Below are positions 53,571 through 62,514 of a stretch of DNA of 64,000 nt, piece by piece. Source of the stretch: Anaerolineae bacterium (GTDB lineage: Bacteria > Chloroflexota > Anaerolineae > Aggregatilineales > UBA2796); the NCBI GenBank assembly GCA_019637615.1, contig JAHBVJ010000016.1, forward strand, positions 62,001 through 126,000, in the 5' to 3' direction. The position numbers and the translations under genes are program-made. Numbering within the stretch: position 1 is the stretch's first letter; each line of letters begins with the position of its first letter. Under the pieces are notes generated by a model. The model did not search any database. It saw nothing but the letters and a program-made list of their open reading frames with translations, and was not told the DNA's origin.

Positions 53571-54518
53571 ATGGCAACGAAATCACTTCCCGTCGGAGAG
53601 ACACCTACGCAGACGGAGGCGGCGCAACTGCCGTGGCACGTCCGCTGGCGTCCGTTCCTCATCGCGCTGCCCGCCTTACTCGTCCTAATCGGCATCCTGT
53701 ACCCGTTTTTGACCGCGATCTACTATTCTTTCACGGGGTACACGTTAAACCGTCCCGGCAGCGTGAATCAATTTGTCGGTCTGCGGCAGTACGAGCGCAT
53801 GATCACGGATTCGCAGTTCATCGCCAGCACCATCGTGACGTTTGCCTACGCATTCCTCGCTACTGGCATCGAATTAGGGCTAGGGCTAGGGATCGCGCTG
53901 CTGCTCAACCGCGACTCGCTGATCGCCAAAATATTGCAGACGACGCTCATCTTCCCCATGATGATCGCGCCCGTGATCGGTACGCTGATCTGGAAGATCA
54001 TGATGCAGCCCAGCGTCGGTATCCTGAACCCGATTCTGAACACGGTGGGCTTGCCGTCGCTGCAATGGGCAGCGGTGCCGGAGACGGCGCTGTTTTCGGT
54101 GTTGCTGGTGGACGTCTGGATGTTCACGCCTTTCGCCGCATTGATCATGCTGGCGGGCTTGCGCTCCTTCCCCAATGCGCCGTTCGAGGCCGCCCGCGTC
54201 GATGGGGCGTCGTTCGGGTTCACCTTCCGCAACCTGACGCTGCCTATGCTCACGCCGTACATCATCATCGTGATCGTGTTCCGCTTCATGGACTCGCTAA
54301 AGATGTTCGACATCATCTTCGCGATGACCGAAGGCGGCCCCGGCAACACGTTGATGACGTACCAGTTGACTGCCTACCGCACGAGCATCCAGTTCCAGCG
54401 TTTGGCACAAGGCTTGCCGTTCGCCATCGCCCTATATTTCGTGATCTATTTCGTCAGCCAATATCTTGTGAAGTCGTGGGGCAAGGCGCAGCGCCGTGCC
54501 GCTGGCTATTCATCGTAG
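53571..54518 (+). CDS. Carbohydrate ABC transporter permease, MalF/UgpA type
   Basis: 315 residues with six helices. After a soluble tail comes FLIALPALLVLIGILYPFLTAIYYSFTGYTL, the usual start of sugar permeases. The coupling loop is SFPNAPFEAARVDGASFGFTFRNLTLPMLTPYI, with the EAA motif. FAMTEGGPGNTLMTYQLTAYRT also follows the family. It pairs with the MalG-type permease, whose gene begins 15 bases downstream. Confidence 0.93.
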   Translation: MATKSLPVGETPTQTEAAQLPWHVRWRPFLIALPALLVLIGILYPFLTAIYYSFTGYTLNRPGSVNQFVGLRQYERMITDSQFIASTIVTFAYAFLATGIELGLGLGIALLLNRDSLIAKILQTTLIFPMMIAPVIGTLIWKIMMQPSVGILNPILNTVGLPSLQWAAVPETALFSVLLVDVWMFTPFAALIMLAGLRSFPNAPFEAARVDGASFGFTFRNLTLPMLTPYIIIVIVFRFMDSLKMFDIIFAMTEGGPGNTLMTYQLTAYRTSIQFQRLAQGLPFAIALYFVIYFVSQYLVKSWGKAQRRAAGYSS

Positions 54519-54533
54519 ACGAGCGGAGCAATT

Positions 54534-55403
54534 ATGACATCCGAGTCAAACACCAATCGCAGGCGCATCATCGCCATTGTTTCCGATGTGCTGCTGATTG
54601 TTTATTTCCTATTTGCGCTGTTTCCTATCTTCTGGATGGTGCTCATCTCGCTGAAAAGTACCGATGAGCTGTTCACGACGCAGTTTGTGTTCACACCCAC
54701 CTTGGATAACTATCAAGCCATCCTGTTTGGGGATACGCGCGCCTCGGCGGGTGTGGTCGCCAAGCAAGAGTTCCCCCGCAACTTCCTGAATAGCCTGATC
54801 GTCAGCAGTGGCGCGGTGGCTGTTTCGCTGGTCGTGGGGGTACCAGCCGCCTATGCACTGGCGCGGTATAACTTCAAAGGCAAGGAAAACCTCGCCTTCA
54901 CCTTCCTGTCCTTCCGTTTTGCGCCGGAACTGGTGGTGATCATCCCGCTGTCGGTGCTGTATCGACAGCTCGGCCTGTATGACACCTATTTCGGGATCAT
55001 CTGGGTCTACCAGTTGGTGACGCTGCCACTGTTGATCTGGGTGCTGCGCAGCTATTTCGAGGACATCTCGCCGGATGTCGAACAAGCCGCCATGATCGAT
55101 GGGTATCCGTGGTGGCAGATTTTCTGGAGGGTGCTGCTGCCGCTGGTACGCCCCGGTCTTGCGGCGGCGTCGCTGCTGGCCTTTGTGTTCGCGTGGAATA
55201 ACTTCATCTTCCCGCTGGTGCTCGGCGCGTCCAATGTACAGACGGTTACCGTCTCGGCGCTCGGTTACATCTCGTCGGCGCAAGCGTTTTTCAACCGCAT
55301 GGCGGCGGCGTCCGTCATTTCTTCCTTACCGCAAATCATCCTTGCACTCAGTATTCAGCGCTATCTCATTCGCGGCCTGAGCTTCGGTGCGGTGAAAGGG
55401 TAA
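54534..55403 (+). CDS. Carbohydrate ABC transporter permease, MalG/UgpE type
   Basis: 289 residues, six helices. DVLLIVYFLFALFPIFWMVLISLKSTDELFTT is a typical MalG start. SYFEDISPDVEQAAMIDGYPWWQIFWRVLLPLVRPGLAAASLLAFVFAWNNF contains the EAA loop and the conserved W-N-x-F after it. GGAG precedes the ATG. With the MalF-type partner it forms the membrane channel. Confidence 0.93.
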   Translation: MTSESNTNRRRIIAIVSDVLLIVYFLFALFPIFWMVLISLKSTDELFTTQFVFTPTLDNYQAILFGDTRASAGVVAKQEFPRNFLNSLIVSSGAVAVSLVVGVPAAYALARYNFKGKENLAFTFLSFRFAPELVVIIPLSVLYRQLGLYDTYFGIIWVYQLVTLPLLIWVLRSYFEDISPDVEQAAMIDGYPWWQIFWRVLLPLVRPGLAAASLLAFVFAWNNFIFPLVLGASNVQTVTVSALGYISSAQAFFNRMAAASVISSLPQIILALSIQRYLIRGLSFGAVKG

Positions 55404-55416
55404 TTCGAGGGGCATT

Positions 55417-56532
55417 ATGGCAAAGCTCGTCTTAGACAACCTCACCAAAGATTTTGACAAAGTCCGCGCGGTGAACAGCCTCAATCTAGAAGTGGCTGAC
55501 GGCGAATTCTTGGTCATGCTTGGGCCATCCGGCGCGGGCAAAACCACCACGCTCAAGCTGATCGCGGGGGTAGAGACGCCCACCAGCGGCAAGGTATTCA
55601 TTGGCGACCGTCTGATGAACGCGATTGAACCGCATCACCGCAACGTGGCGATGGCCTTCGAAAGCTACGCGTTGTATCCACATCTCAACGTCGCTAAGAA
55701 TCTGGCCTTCCCGCTGCAAGCGCCGGGGCACAAATTCCCACAGGCCGAGATCGACAAACGGGTCAAATCCGTTTCCGAATTGCTCAATATCCAGATGTTT
55801 CTGGATCGGTTGCCGCAGCACCTCTCGAACGGGCAAAAACAGCGCGTGGCCTTGGGGCGGGCGCTCGTTCGCGAACCTTCCGTGCTGCTGCTGGATGAGC
55901 CGATCTCGCATCTTGACGCCAAACTGCGCCACCGGATGCGCACGGAATTTAAGGCGCTCGAATCGGTGATCCAATCGACCACCATTTACGTGACGCATGA
56001 CTATCTGGAAGCCATGTCGCTCGGTGATCGGCTGGTGGTGCTGAATAAAGGCGAAATTCAGCAGATCGGCAAACCGCATGACATTTTCGATAATCCCGCC
56101 AATGTCTTCGTCGCCAAAATCCTAGGGCATCCGCAGATCAACCTGATCAAGTGTCAGGTGCAGGGCAACGCCGACCAGATGCAGCTCATGACCACCGACG
56201 GCGCGATCTGCATCGACGTGCCAGCGCATCTACGCGATCCGCTGCGCAAGCACGACCAGCCATCCGTGATCGCGGGCGTGCGTCCGCTGGATATTCAAGT
56301 CGCGCATACGGACATGCCGCAGAAAAACACCTGTCGCGGCGGTGTCTACGTGTATGAGCGCTTGGGTACCAAGGGCGTCCTGACGGCGATGGTCGGGCAG
56401 CAAAAACTGGACGTGCTGACCCCGATCGAGATGGAGTTTAAGATCGATGAGCAGGTGAGTCTTGCCATCGACAGCGACTCGATCACTTTATATGACGTGA
56501 AGTCCGAGAAAAATATCAACTTGGCACAGTGA
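55417..56532 (+). CDS. ABC transporter ATPase, MalK/UgpC type (first of two)
   Basis: 371 residues. Walker A is LGPSGAGKTTTLKL (about 35-48), signature HLSNGQKQRVALGRAL, Walker B LLLLDEP and the switch His in YVTHDYLEAM. The Q-loop reads AMAFESYALYPHL, so Glu82 stands where Gln is standard. A C-terminal OB-fold regulatory domain (about 240-371) follows, as in MalK. The gene for a second, paralogous ATPase starts 13 bases downstream; paired ATPases like these occur in the rhizobial glycerol transporter (GlpS/GlpT), pointing to a heterodimer. Confidence 0.9.
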   Translation: MAKLVLDNLTKDFDKVRAVNSLNLEVADGEFLVMLGPSGAGKTTTLKLIAGVETPTSGKVFIGDRLMNAIEPHHRNVAMAFESYALYPHLNVAKNLAFPLQAPGHKFPQAEIDKRVKSVSELLNIQMFLDRLPQHLSNGQKQRVALGRALVREPSVLLLDEPISHLDAKLRHRMRTEFKALESVIQSTTIYVTHDYLEAMSLGDRLVVLNKGEIQQIGKPHDIFDNPANVFVAKILGHPQINLIKCQVQGNADQMQLMTTDGAICIDVPAHLRDPLRKHDQPSVIAGVRPLDIQVAHTDMPQKNTCRGGVYVYERLGTKGVLTAMVGQQKLDVLTPIEMEFKIDEQVSLAIDSDSITLYDVKSEKNINLAQ

Positions 56533-56544
56533 AGCAGCAAACTC

Positions 56545-57648
56545 ATGGCAGAAGTAAAACTACAGCACATCTACAAGACCTATAAAGGCAACGTCGAGGC
56601 CGTCAAAGACCTCAACTTGACCATTCATGATGGCGAGTTTCTGGCACTGTTGGGGCCAAGCGGCTGCGGCAAGTCATCCACCCTGCGCATGTTGGTGGGG
56701 TTGGAAAAGATCACCAAGGGCGATCTGTATATTGGTGATAAAGTCGTCAACAAACTCGAACCGAATCAGCGCAATGTGGCGCTCGCTTTCGAGACATACG
56801 CGTTATATCCGCCGCTGAAAGTGCGGGATAATATCGCTTTCTGTCTGCGAGCCAAGTCCGTACCCGCGCCGGAAGTGGATCGGCGTGTGCGCGAAGTGGC
56901 TGAAATCCTCGACATCGTGGACATCCTTGACCGCAAACCGGGCGAACTCGGCGGCGGGCAAAAGCAGCGCGTTTCGCTGGCGCGGGCGTTGGTGCGCGAA
57001 CCTGATGTCTTCCTGATGGACGAGCCGCTTTCGCACCTTGACGCGGCGCAGCGTGCGCATATGCGCGTCGAGTTGAAGCGGTTACACGCCACCAACCGCC
57101 GCACGACGGTCTTGGTCACGCACGACCAGTTAGAAGCCGTGGCGATGGCGGAACGTATCGCGGTAATGAACCTCGGCGTGCTGCATCAGGTCGGCACCTT
57201 TGACGAAATCTACAATCATCCCGTGAACGAGTTCGTGGCGGGCTTCATCGGTGAGCCGCCGATGAACTTCCTGTCGTGCGAAGTAGTCAGCGACGCGGAT
57301 AAGGTTATTTTACGTGCCAAAGATGGCAGCTTCAAAATTATGATGCCACCTGCGTCCGCGCAAAAGCTCAAGACGGCGGGCATCAGCGCCGTCAAGCTCG
57401 GCATCCGCCCGATCCATCTCACCGCCACGCATAGTTCGTCCAGTGCGTCTGTCGCGGAGCTGGAAGGCGCGGTACACACGTATGAGGCGCTCGGTGAAGA
57501 AGGGCAACTAGCCGTCAACGTCGGGCAAAATCAGCTGCTCATTGTCACCGACCCGCATGAGCGCTTTGAGCGCGGTAACAAGGTGTGGCTGCAATTGAGG
57601 CCAGATCACATTCATCTATTCAACGCCGAAACGGGCATCACCCTATAG
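56545..57648 (+). CDS. ABC transporter ATPase, MalK/UgpC type (second of two)
   Basis: 367 residues. Walker A LLGPSGCGKSSTLRML, signature ELGGGQKQRVSLARAL, Walker B FLMDEP, and VTHDQLEAVAMAERI with the switch His. Its Q-loop again has Glu (ALAFETYALYPPL, Glu83). A C-terminal OB-type domain is present. It differs clearly from the first ATPase (for example LGGGQ against LSNGQ), so the two arose by an old duplication and were kept as a pair. A terminator follows at 57665. Confidence 0.9.
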   Translation: MAEVKLQHIYKTYKGNVEAVKDLNLTIHDGEFLALLGPSGCGKSSTLRMLVGLEKITKGDLYIGDKVVNKLEPNQRNVALAFETYALYPPLKVRDNIAFCLRAKSVPAPEVDRRVREVAEILDIVDILDRKPGELGGGQKQRVSLARALVREPDVFLMDEPLSHLDAAQRAHMRVELKRLHATNRRTTVLVTHDQLEAVAMAERIAVMNLGVLHQVGTFDEIYNHPVNEFVAGFIGEPPMNFLSCEVVSDADKVILRAKDGSFKIMMPPASAQKLKTAGISAVKLGIRPIHLTATHSSSSASVAELEGAVHTYEALGEEGQLAVNVGQNQLLIVTDPHERFERGNKVWLQLRPDHIHLFNAETGITL

Positions 57649-57664
57649 CGTAGAAACTAGCCGG

Positions 57665-57693
57665 GAACAGCATCGCAGGGTGCTGTTCTTCTT
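57665..57693 (+). terminator. Intrinsic terminator after the ATPase genes
   Basis: GAACAGCA/TGCTGTTC stem of 8 bp with an 8-base loop, followed by TTCTT. It separates the transporter operon from the kinase/dehydrogenase pair that follows. Confidence 0.65.
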
Positions 57694-57732
57694 GAATCAG
57701 GTCAACAAGCTTTAGTGATATAACAAACGATC

Positions 57733-59262
57733 ATGTACATCCTCGGAATCGACGCGGGCACGGAAGCCATCAAGGCGGGTATTTTTGATACGACAGGCAA
57801 TCTGATAGCCGCCGAGTCGCGCAGCTATTCAACGCACTTCCCGCACCCCGGTTGGGCGGAACAAGACCCGCTTGGTTGGTGGTCGGGCTTGGTACGGGCG
57901 GTGCAAGAGTGCCTCGCCAAATCGGACATCAACCCTGCCGACATCGGCGCAGTCTGTGCGGACGCCACGACCTGCACGCTGGTGCCGATCCGCGCCAACG
58001 GGCAGCATCTGCGCCGCGCGCTGCTGTGGATGGATGTACGCGCCACTTCGCAAGCTGCCCGCATCTTCGCCACTCAGCATCCGGCCTTACGCTACAGCCT
58101 GACCGGAGTCAGCGCGGAATGGATGCCCGCCAAAGCGTTGTGGCTCAAAGAGAACGAACCTGATATTTACAACCAGTGCGATTATCTGCTTGAATATACC
58201 GATTGGATCGCGTATAAGTTGACGGGACGGATCGCGCTCAATCTGAACACCGTCACGCAGCGGTGGTTCTATCACCTGCCGAGCGGCGGCTGGCCTATCG
58301 AATTCTATGAGCAAATCGGCTTGGGCGATATATTCTCCAAGCTGCCCAAAGATGTGCTGCCCATCGGGGCGGAAGTCGGCAAACTTTCTCGCGATGCCGC
58401 GCTGCAATTAGGGTTGCCAGCGGGCATCCCTGTGGCGATGGGTGGTGGGGATGCATTCATCGCGCTGTTAGGGTTGGGCGTCGTCGCACCCGGTGATCTA
58501 TCGGTCGTGATGGGATCATCAAACGTGCTGTCAGGGTTAGCGCGCGAGGAAGTACATTTCCCCGGCATTTTCGGGAGCTTCCCCGATGCCGTGCTGCCGG
58601 GGCTGAATCTGGTCGAGGGCGGGCAAGTCTCGACGGGTTCGATCCTGAACTGGTTCAAGCGCAATTTCGCGGGCGATCTTGCCGAGCACGCCAAACGTAC
58701 AGGCACCTCGATCTATACGCTGCTTGATGACGAAGCCGAGAAAATCCGCGTCGGCTCGGACGGCTTGATCGTGCTCGATTATTTTCAGGGCAACCGCACG
58801 CCGCACACGGACTCGATGGCACGCGGCGTGATTATGGGACTCTCGTTGCAAGCCAGCCGTGCGCATGTTTTCCGCGCTATCATGGAAGGCATCGCCTATG
58901 GCACGAAGGATATTTTGGACACGTTCACGCGCCATCAGTGCGAAGTATCACAGATTATTGCGTGTGGTGGGGCAACTCACAGCCGTTTATTCATGCAAAT
59001 CTATGCCGATGTGATCGGCAAACCCATCAGCGTGACGCGGGTGGCGGAGGCTTCCTTGCTCGGTGCCGGAGTCGCTGCTGCTTACTGCGCCAACGTGTAC
59101 GGGTCACTGGCGGAAGCCTCGCGTAGTATGACGCAGGTCGTGGATGAATACCGCCCCGATCCAGAGCGACATCAACAATATCAATTCTACTTAGCCAAAT
59201 ATCAGGAAACCTATCAACAGCTAAAGCATGTCATGCACGATGTCACGCAGCATCTTTCCTGA
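57733..59262 (+). CDS. FGGY-family carbohydrate kinase (pentulose/polyol type)
   Basis: 509 residues. Phosphate loop YILGIDAGTEAIKAGIFDTTG. WAEQDPLGWWSG and LLWMDVRATSQAARI follow the FGGY substrate region. The C-terminal domain has LSVVMGSSNVLSG, the motif LDYFQGNRTPHTDSMARGV and the adenosine motif IIACGGATHSRLFMQI. The FQGNRTP form is common in ribulokinase- and polyol-kinase-like members and differs from the two other kinases in this block. There is no strong ribosome site before the ATG. The AraM-like gene follows after 35 bases, so kinase and dehydrogenase probably act in sequence. Confidence 0.88.
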   Translation: MYILGIDAGTEAIKAGIFDTTGNLIAAESRSYSTHFPHPGWAEQDPLGWWSGLVRAVQECLAKSDINPADIGAVCADATTCTLVPIRANGQHLRRALLWMDVRATSQAARIFATQHPALRYSLTGVSAEWMPAKALWLKENEPDIYNQCDYLLEYTDWIAYKLTGRIALNLNTVTQRWFYHLPSGGWPIEFYEQIGLGDIFSKLPKDVLPIGAEVGKLSRDAALQLGLPAGIPVAMGGGDAFIALLGLGVVAPGDLSVVMGSSNVLSGLAREEVHFPGIFGSFPDAVLPGLNLVEGGQVSTGSILNWFKRNFAGDLAEHAKRTGTSIYTLLDDEAEKIRVGSDGLIVLDYFQGNRTPHTDSMARGVIMGLSLQASRAHVFRAIMEGIAYGTKDILDTFTRHQCEVSQIIACGGATHSRLFMQIYADVIGKPISVTRVAEASLLGAGVAAAYCANVYGSLAEASRSMTQVVDEYRPDPERHQQYQFYLAKYQETYQQLKHVMHDVTQHLS

Positions 59263-59297
59263 GTCAGAACACATAGCATGTCCAAGGACACATCACT

Positions 59298-60548
59298 ATG
59301 ACGAAAATCGACCCGATTTATGTTGGTCATAACGCGGCGCAGCACCTGATCGAATATTGCGGTCAACAGGGGTTGAAGCGCTTCTGCATGATCAGCGATA
59401 ACAACACCTATGCGGCGCTCGGCAGCCAAGTCGAAGCGGCGCTCAAAGCCGCCCATCTCGAAGTCACCAGCCTCGTTTTGACGGGTGCGGAAATCATCGC
59501 GGACGAGCATTATCTCATTCACGTGCTGATCAACGCCCCGCTTGGCGAATGCACCTTCATCTCGGTGGGGACGGGCACGCTCACCGACATCACGCGCTTC
59601 GTCAGCCACCGCACAGGCCGTTCGTTTATCTCGATGCCAACCGCGCCCTCGGTAGATGGCTTCACGTCGGTCGGCGCGCCGTTGGTAGTCGGCGGCGTCA
59701 AGACGACGATCTTGTGCCAAGCTCCCATCGCTGTTTTTGCCGACCTCGACACGATGACTAAAGCACCGCATCGGCTGATCGCGGCGGGCTTTGGCGACAT
59801 GATCGGCAAGATCACCTCGCTGGCGGATTGGAAGCTCGGCAGTTTGTTGTGGGAAGAACCCTTTGATCAGACCATTTACAACCGCTCCGAAGCGGCGATC
59901 AACCAGTGCATCAGCCACGCCGACGAGATCGGGCAGCAGACCGAAGCAGGCGTGCGCTATCTAATGGATGCGCTGATCGAATCTGGGCTGTGTATGCTCG
60001 ATTTCGGCAATTCGCGCCCTGCTTCCGGCGCGGAACATCACGCGTCGCACTATTGGGAGATGAAACTCCTGCGAGAGCATCGCCCTGCCATCTTGCATGG
60101 CGCGAAGGTCGGCTATGCGCTGATGCTGGTGGCGGATCGCTATGCCAAGGTACGCGCACTCTCGCGCAAAGATATGCTGGATCGGCTGGAAGGCGCGACG
60201 CTGCCCTCCAAGCAGCAAGAAGCGGAAGTCATCCACGCGGGCTATGGTGCCTTAGCCGATGATGTGATGAAGGAACACGCCGCCTTCTTGAACCTGACCG
60301 AAGCGGGCTTTGACACCGTCAAGCAGCGCATCGCTGACAAATGGGATGCCATTCAGGATGTAGCCGAACACGTCCCGCCGCCGGAGCAGATCAAGGCCTA
60401 TCTGAGCGCCGCCAGAGCGATCACCGACGCCAAGACGCTTGGGTTGGGCGAAGATGAGGTGAAACTGGGCTTCCAATACGGTCACTATCTGCGCAACCGT
60501 TTCACCGTCCTCAAGTTGAATCGCATCTTGGGACTGCCGCTGACGTAA
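59298..60548 (+). CDS. Glycerol-1-phosphate dehydrogenase-like enzyme (AraM/EgsA family)
   Basis: 416 residues of the iron-containing/DHQ-synthase-like fold. Members reduce dihydroxyacetone phosphate to sn-glycerol 1-phosphate with NAD(P)H, as in archaeal lipid synthesis and Bacillus AraM. Diagnostic segments: ISVGTGTLTDITRFVSHRTGRSFISMPTAPSVDGFTSVGAPLVV (residues about 88-131), GFGDMIGKITSLADW with a metal Asp (about 167), SGAEHHASHYWEM and AILHGAKVGYAL with metal His residues. AAGGA precedes the ATG. A perfect position beside a sugar kinase suggests catabolic use. Related polyol-phosphate substrates are possible. Confidence 0.88.
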   Translation: MTKIDPIYVGHNAAQHLIEYCGQQGLKRFCMISDNNTYAALGSQVEAALKAAHLEVTSLVLTGAEIIADEHYLIHVLINAPLGECTFISVGTGTLTDITRFVSHRTGRSFISMPTAPSVDGFTSVGAPLVVGGVKTTILCQAPIAVFADLDTMTKAPHRLIAAGFGDMIGKITSLADWKLGSLLWEEPFDQTIYNRSEAAINQCISHADEIGQQTEAGVRYLMDALIESGLCMLDFGNSRPASGAEHHASHYWEMKLLREHRPAILHGAKVGYALMLVADRYAKVRALSRKDMLDRLEGATLPSKQQEAEVIHAGYGALADDVMKEHAAFLNLTEAGFDTVKQRIADKWDAIQDVAEHVPPPEQIKAYLSAARAITDAKTLGLGEDEVKLGFQYGHYLRNRFTVLKLNRILGLPLT

Positions 60549-60575
60549 CGAAAACTAGCTCCTAGTAGAGATGAA

Positions 60576-60618
60576 ACACACAGAGCATTGGTGATCACGT
60601 CACCAGTGCTCTGTGTGT
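60576..60618. terminator. Strong bidirectional terminator between convergent genes
   Basis: A 19-bp stem with a single T-G pair (ACACACAGAGCATTGGTGA against TCACCAGTGCTCTGTGTGT) and a 5-base loop, between the AraM-like gene and the GlpD-like gene. Confidence 0.85.
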
Positions 60619-60619
60619 A

Positions 60620-62347
60620 TTAGGCTTGATGCGCCGTCGCTTTGGGCAACTGCAATCGCTGTGCGGGGACGCCGTGCCAGCGCGTGAGGATAGTCGCGCT
60701 ATGCTCAATCTCTTGCTGCTGTTGTTCAGATGTCCAGCCGAGGATCGCGCCCGCCGCTGCCGCTGCTTCCGCCAAAAACTCGCCCGTGACGATCCCCAAC
60801 AGCCCGATCATCGAGCGCCGGATGATGATGTCATCGAGGTGGATCACCTTCTCGTGCTCCGCGATGAACATGATCTCGCGGCGGCTGTAGCTGCTGCCTG
60901 CTATCGGTGCATCCGCTGCTTGCAACAGGTAGGCCGCGATGTCCTCGGCGCGGGTACCGTAGCGCTCAAATAACGTCTTGATCCGTTCGCTTGGCAAGCC
61001 CGTGTTCGTTTGTACGCGCTTCATCCACGCCTCGCGCTCGGCGGCACTGTGCGGATACTGCTTGCCGCCGCCAATCGCCAAATCTTGAGTACTGTGGGCG
61101 CGTTGACGACCGAGCCGATTGAGCACCGCGTCTGTTGTCTGCTCGGAAAACGCGCGGTAGGTTGTCCATTTGCCGCCCACCAGCGAAAAGATCGGGAAGC
61201 GGACATCGGCGTCGGGTTCCACCGTGCGGATTTGATGTTCCCGCGTGATCAAGCCGACGAATTCGGTATCGCTTTTGGGCAGCGGACGCACACCGGAGAA
61301 GTGGAATACGATCTGCGACCGATCTACCGTCACGTTAGGCAGCACATGCTTGGTGAAGGCTAAGAAATAGTCGATCTCCTCATCCGTGCAGACTGCCTGA
61401 TCGGGGTCATCGATGCGGATGTCCGTCGCGCCGATCACGACTTTGTCCCGCAGCGGCATGAAGATGCCCAAGCGCCCATCCGTGTTTTCGAAATAAATCA
61501 CACTGCCATCGAGCGTTTTGGCGAGTTCGGGATGCTCGACCACGATGTGTGATCCCTTCGTCCCGCCGATGAACTGCGTGGTTTTCTTCAGATCGCGGTT
61601 CACGAAATCGATCCATGCGCCCGCCGCGTTCACGACGATCTTAGGCTTGACGGTGAACTGCTTACCCGACATCTCGTCGCGCAGCGTCACGCTGTCGCCG
61701 CCACCGCTGATCACGCTGGTATAGTTCAGCGCTCGTGCATCGGGCAGGGTCGCTTCGCCGTCCAGAACCAGTTCAAGGGCGATGCGTTCGGCTTGCGGCA
61801 TCAGGCAGTCATAATAAGTCGCCGCGCCGATGATGGCGGGGTTCAACGCCGGATGTTTGCGCAGCGCGGTCTGACGGTCAAGCATCTTGTGCGTTGGCGT
61901 CATGCGATCATTGCGCGTGAACCAATCGTACATCATCATGCCAAGTTTGATGACCAGATAACCGCGTTCGTTGGGCTTTTTGAGCAGGCCGAGGAATTTA
62001 AACGGCGCGTTCAACAAGCCAGATAACCAGTGATAAATCGGGATCGTGGTGGGCAGCAGTTCGACGGCGTGCGGCGCGTTCCTGAGCAGGCGATTGCGTT
62101 CCAACAGCGATTCGCGCACGAGTCGGAAATCGCCGTGTTCAAGGTAGCGCAGACCGCCGTGCGCCTGTCGTGACGAGGCCGCGCTTGAGCCGGAGCAGAA
62201 ATCGCCTTTGTCCACGATCAGCACGTCCACGCCTTGCAGCGCTAGATCGCGGAACGTGCCGATGCCATTAATGCCAGCGCCAATGATGAGCACCGAGACA
62301 TCGGGGTGTTCTGCATAGTGATTGATGATGTCTTCGCGAGTAGACAT
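60620..62347 (-). CDS. FAD-dependent glycerol-3-phosphate dehydrogenase-like flavoprotein
   Basis: 575 residues. The FAD motif is VLIIGAGINGIGTFRDLALQGVDVLIVDKGDFCSGSS. It continues with SRQAHGGLRYLEHGDFRLVRESLLERN and a GlpD-type substrate region: VNAAGAWIDFVN, TKGSHIVVEH, FENTDGRLGIFMPLRDKVVIGATD, and VRPLPKS. It should oxidise sn-glycerol 3-phosphate or a similar polyol phosphate (EryB of erythritol catabolism is a relative) and pass electrons to quinone at the membrane. Start at ATG 62347 behind AGGA. It is divergent from the kinase gene at 62515. Confidence 0.88.
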   Translation of the reverse strand: MSTREDIINHYAEHPDVSVLIIGAGINGIGTFRDLALQGVDVLIVDKGDFCSGSSAASSRQAHGGLRYLEHGDFRLVRESLLERNRLLRNAPHAVELLPTTIPIYHWLSGLLNAPFKFLGLLKKPNERGYLVIKLGMMMYDWFTRNDRMTPTHKMLDRQTALRKHPALNPAIIGAATYYDCLMPQAERIALELVLDGEATLPDARALNYTSVISGGGDSVTLRDEMSGKQFTVKPKIVVNAAGAWIDFVNRDLKKTTQFIGGTKGSHIVVEHPELAKTLDGSVIYFENTDGRLGIFMPLRDKVVIGATDIRIDDPDQAVCTDEEIDYFLAFTKHVLPNVTVDRSQIVFHFSGVRPLPKSDTEFVGLITREHQIRTVEPDADVRFPIFSLVGGKWTTYRAFSEQTTDAVLNRLGRQRAHSTQDLAIGGGKQYPHSAAEREAWMKRVQTNTGLPSERIKTLFERYGTRAEDIAAYLLQAADAPIAGSSYSRREIMFIAEHEKVIHLDDIIIRRSMIGLLGIVTGEFLAEAAAAAGAILGWTSEQQQQEIEHSATILTRWHGVPAQRLQLPKATAHQA

Positions 62348-62514
62348 AACGAAATATCCTATCAATGGATAAAGTTCGGGCAGCGTATATGAAACCGGGC
62401 GGATGGCGGCGGGACTGTGCATATCAAGTATAACGCAGCCAGTAGTCGAGAGTGTAGCTTCTCGCTATACTGAAGATAGAGTTATTTTTGTTTTGTACCA
62501 AAGTTATGTTCATC

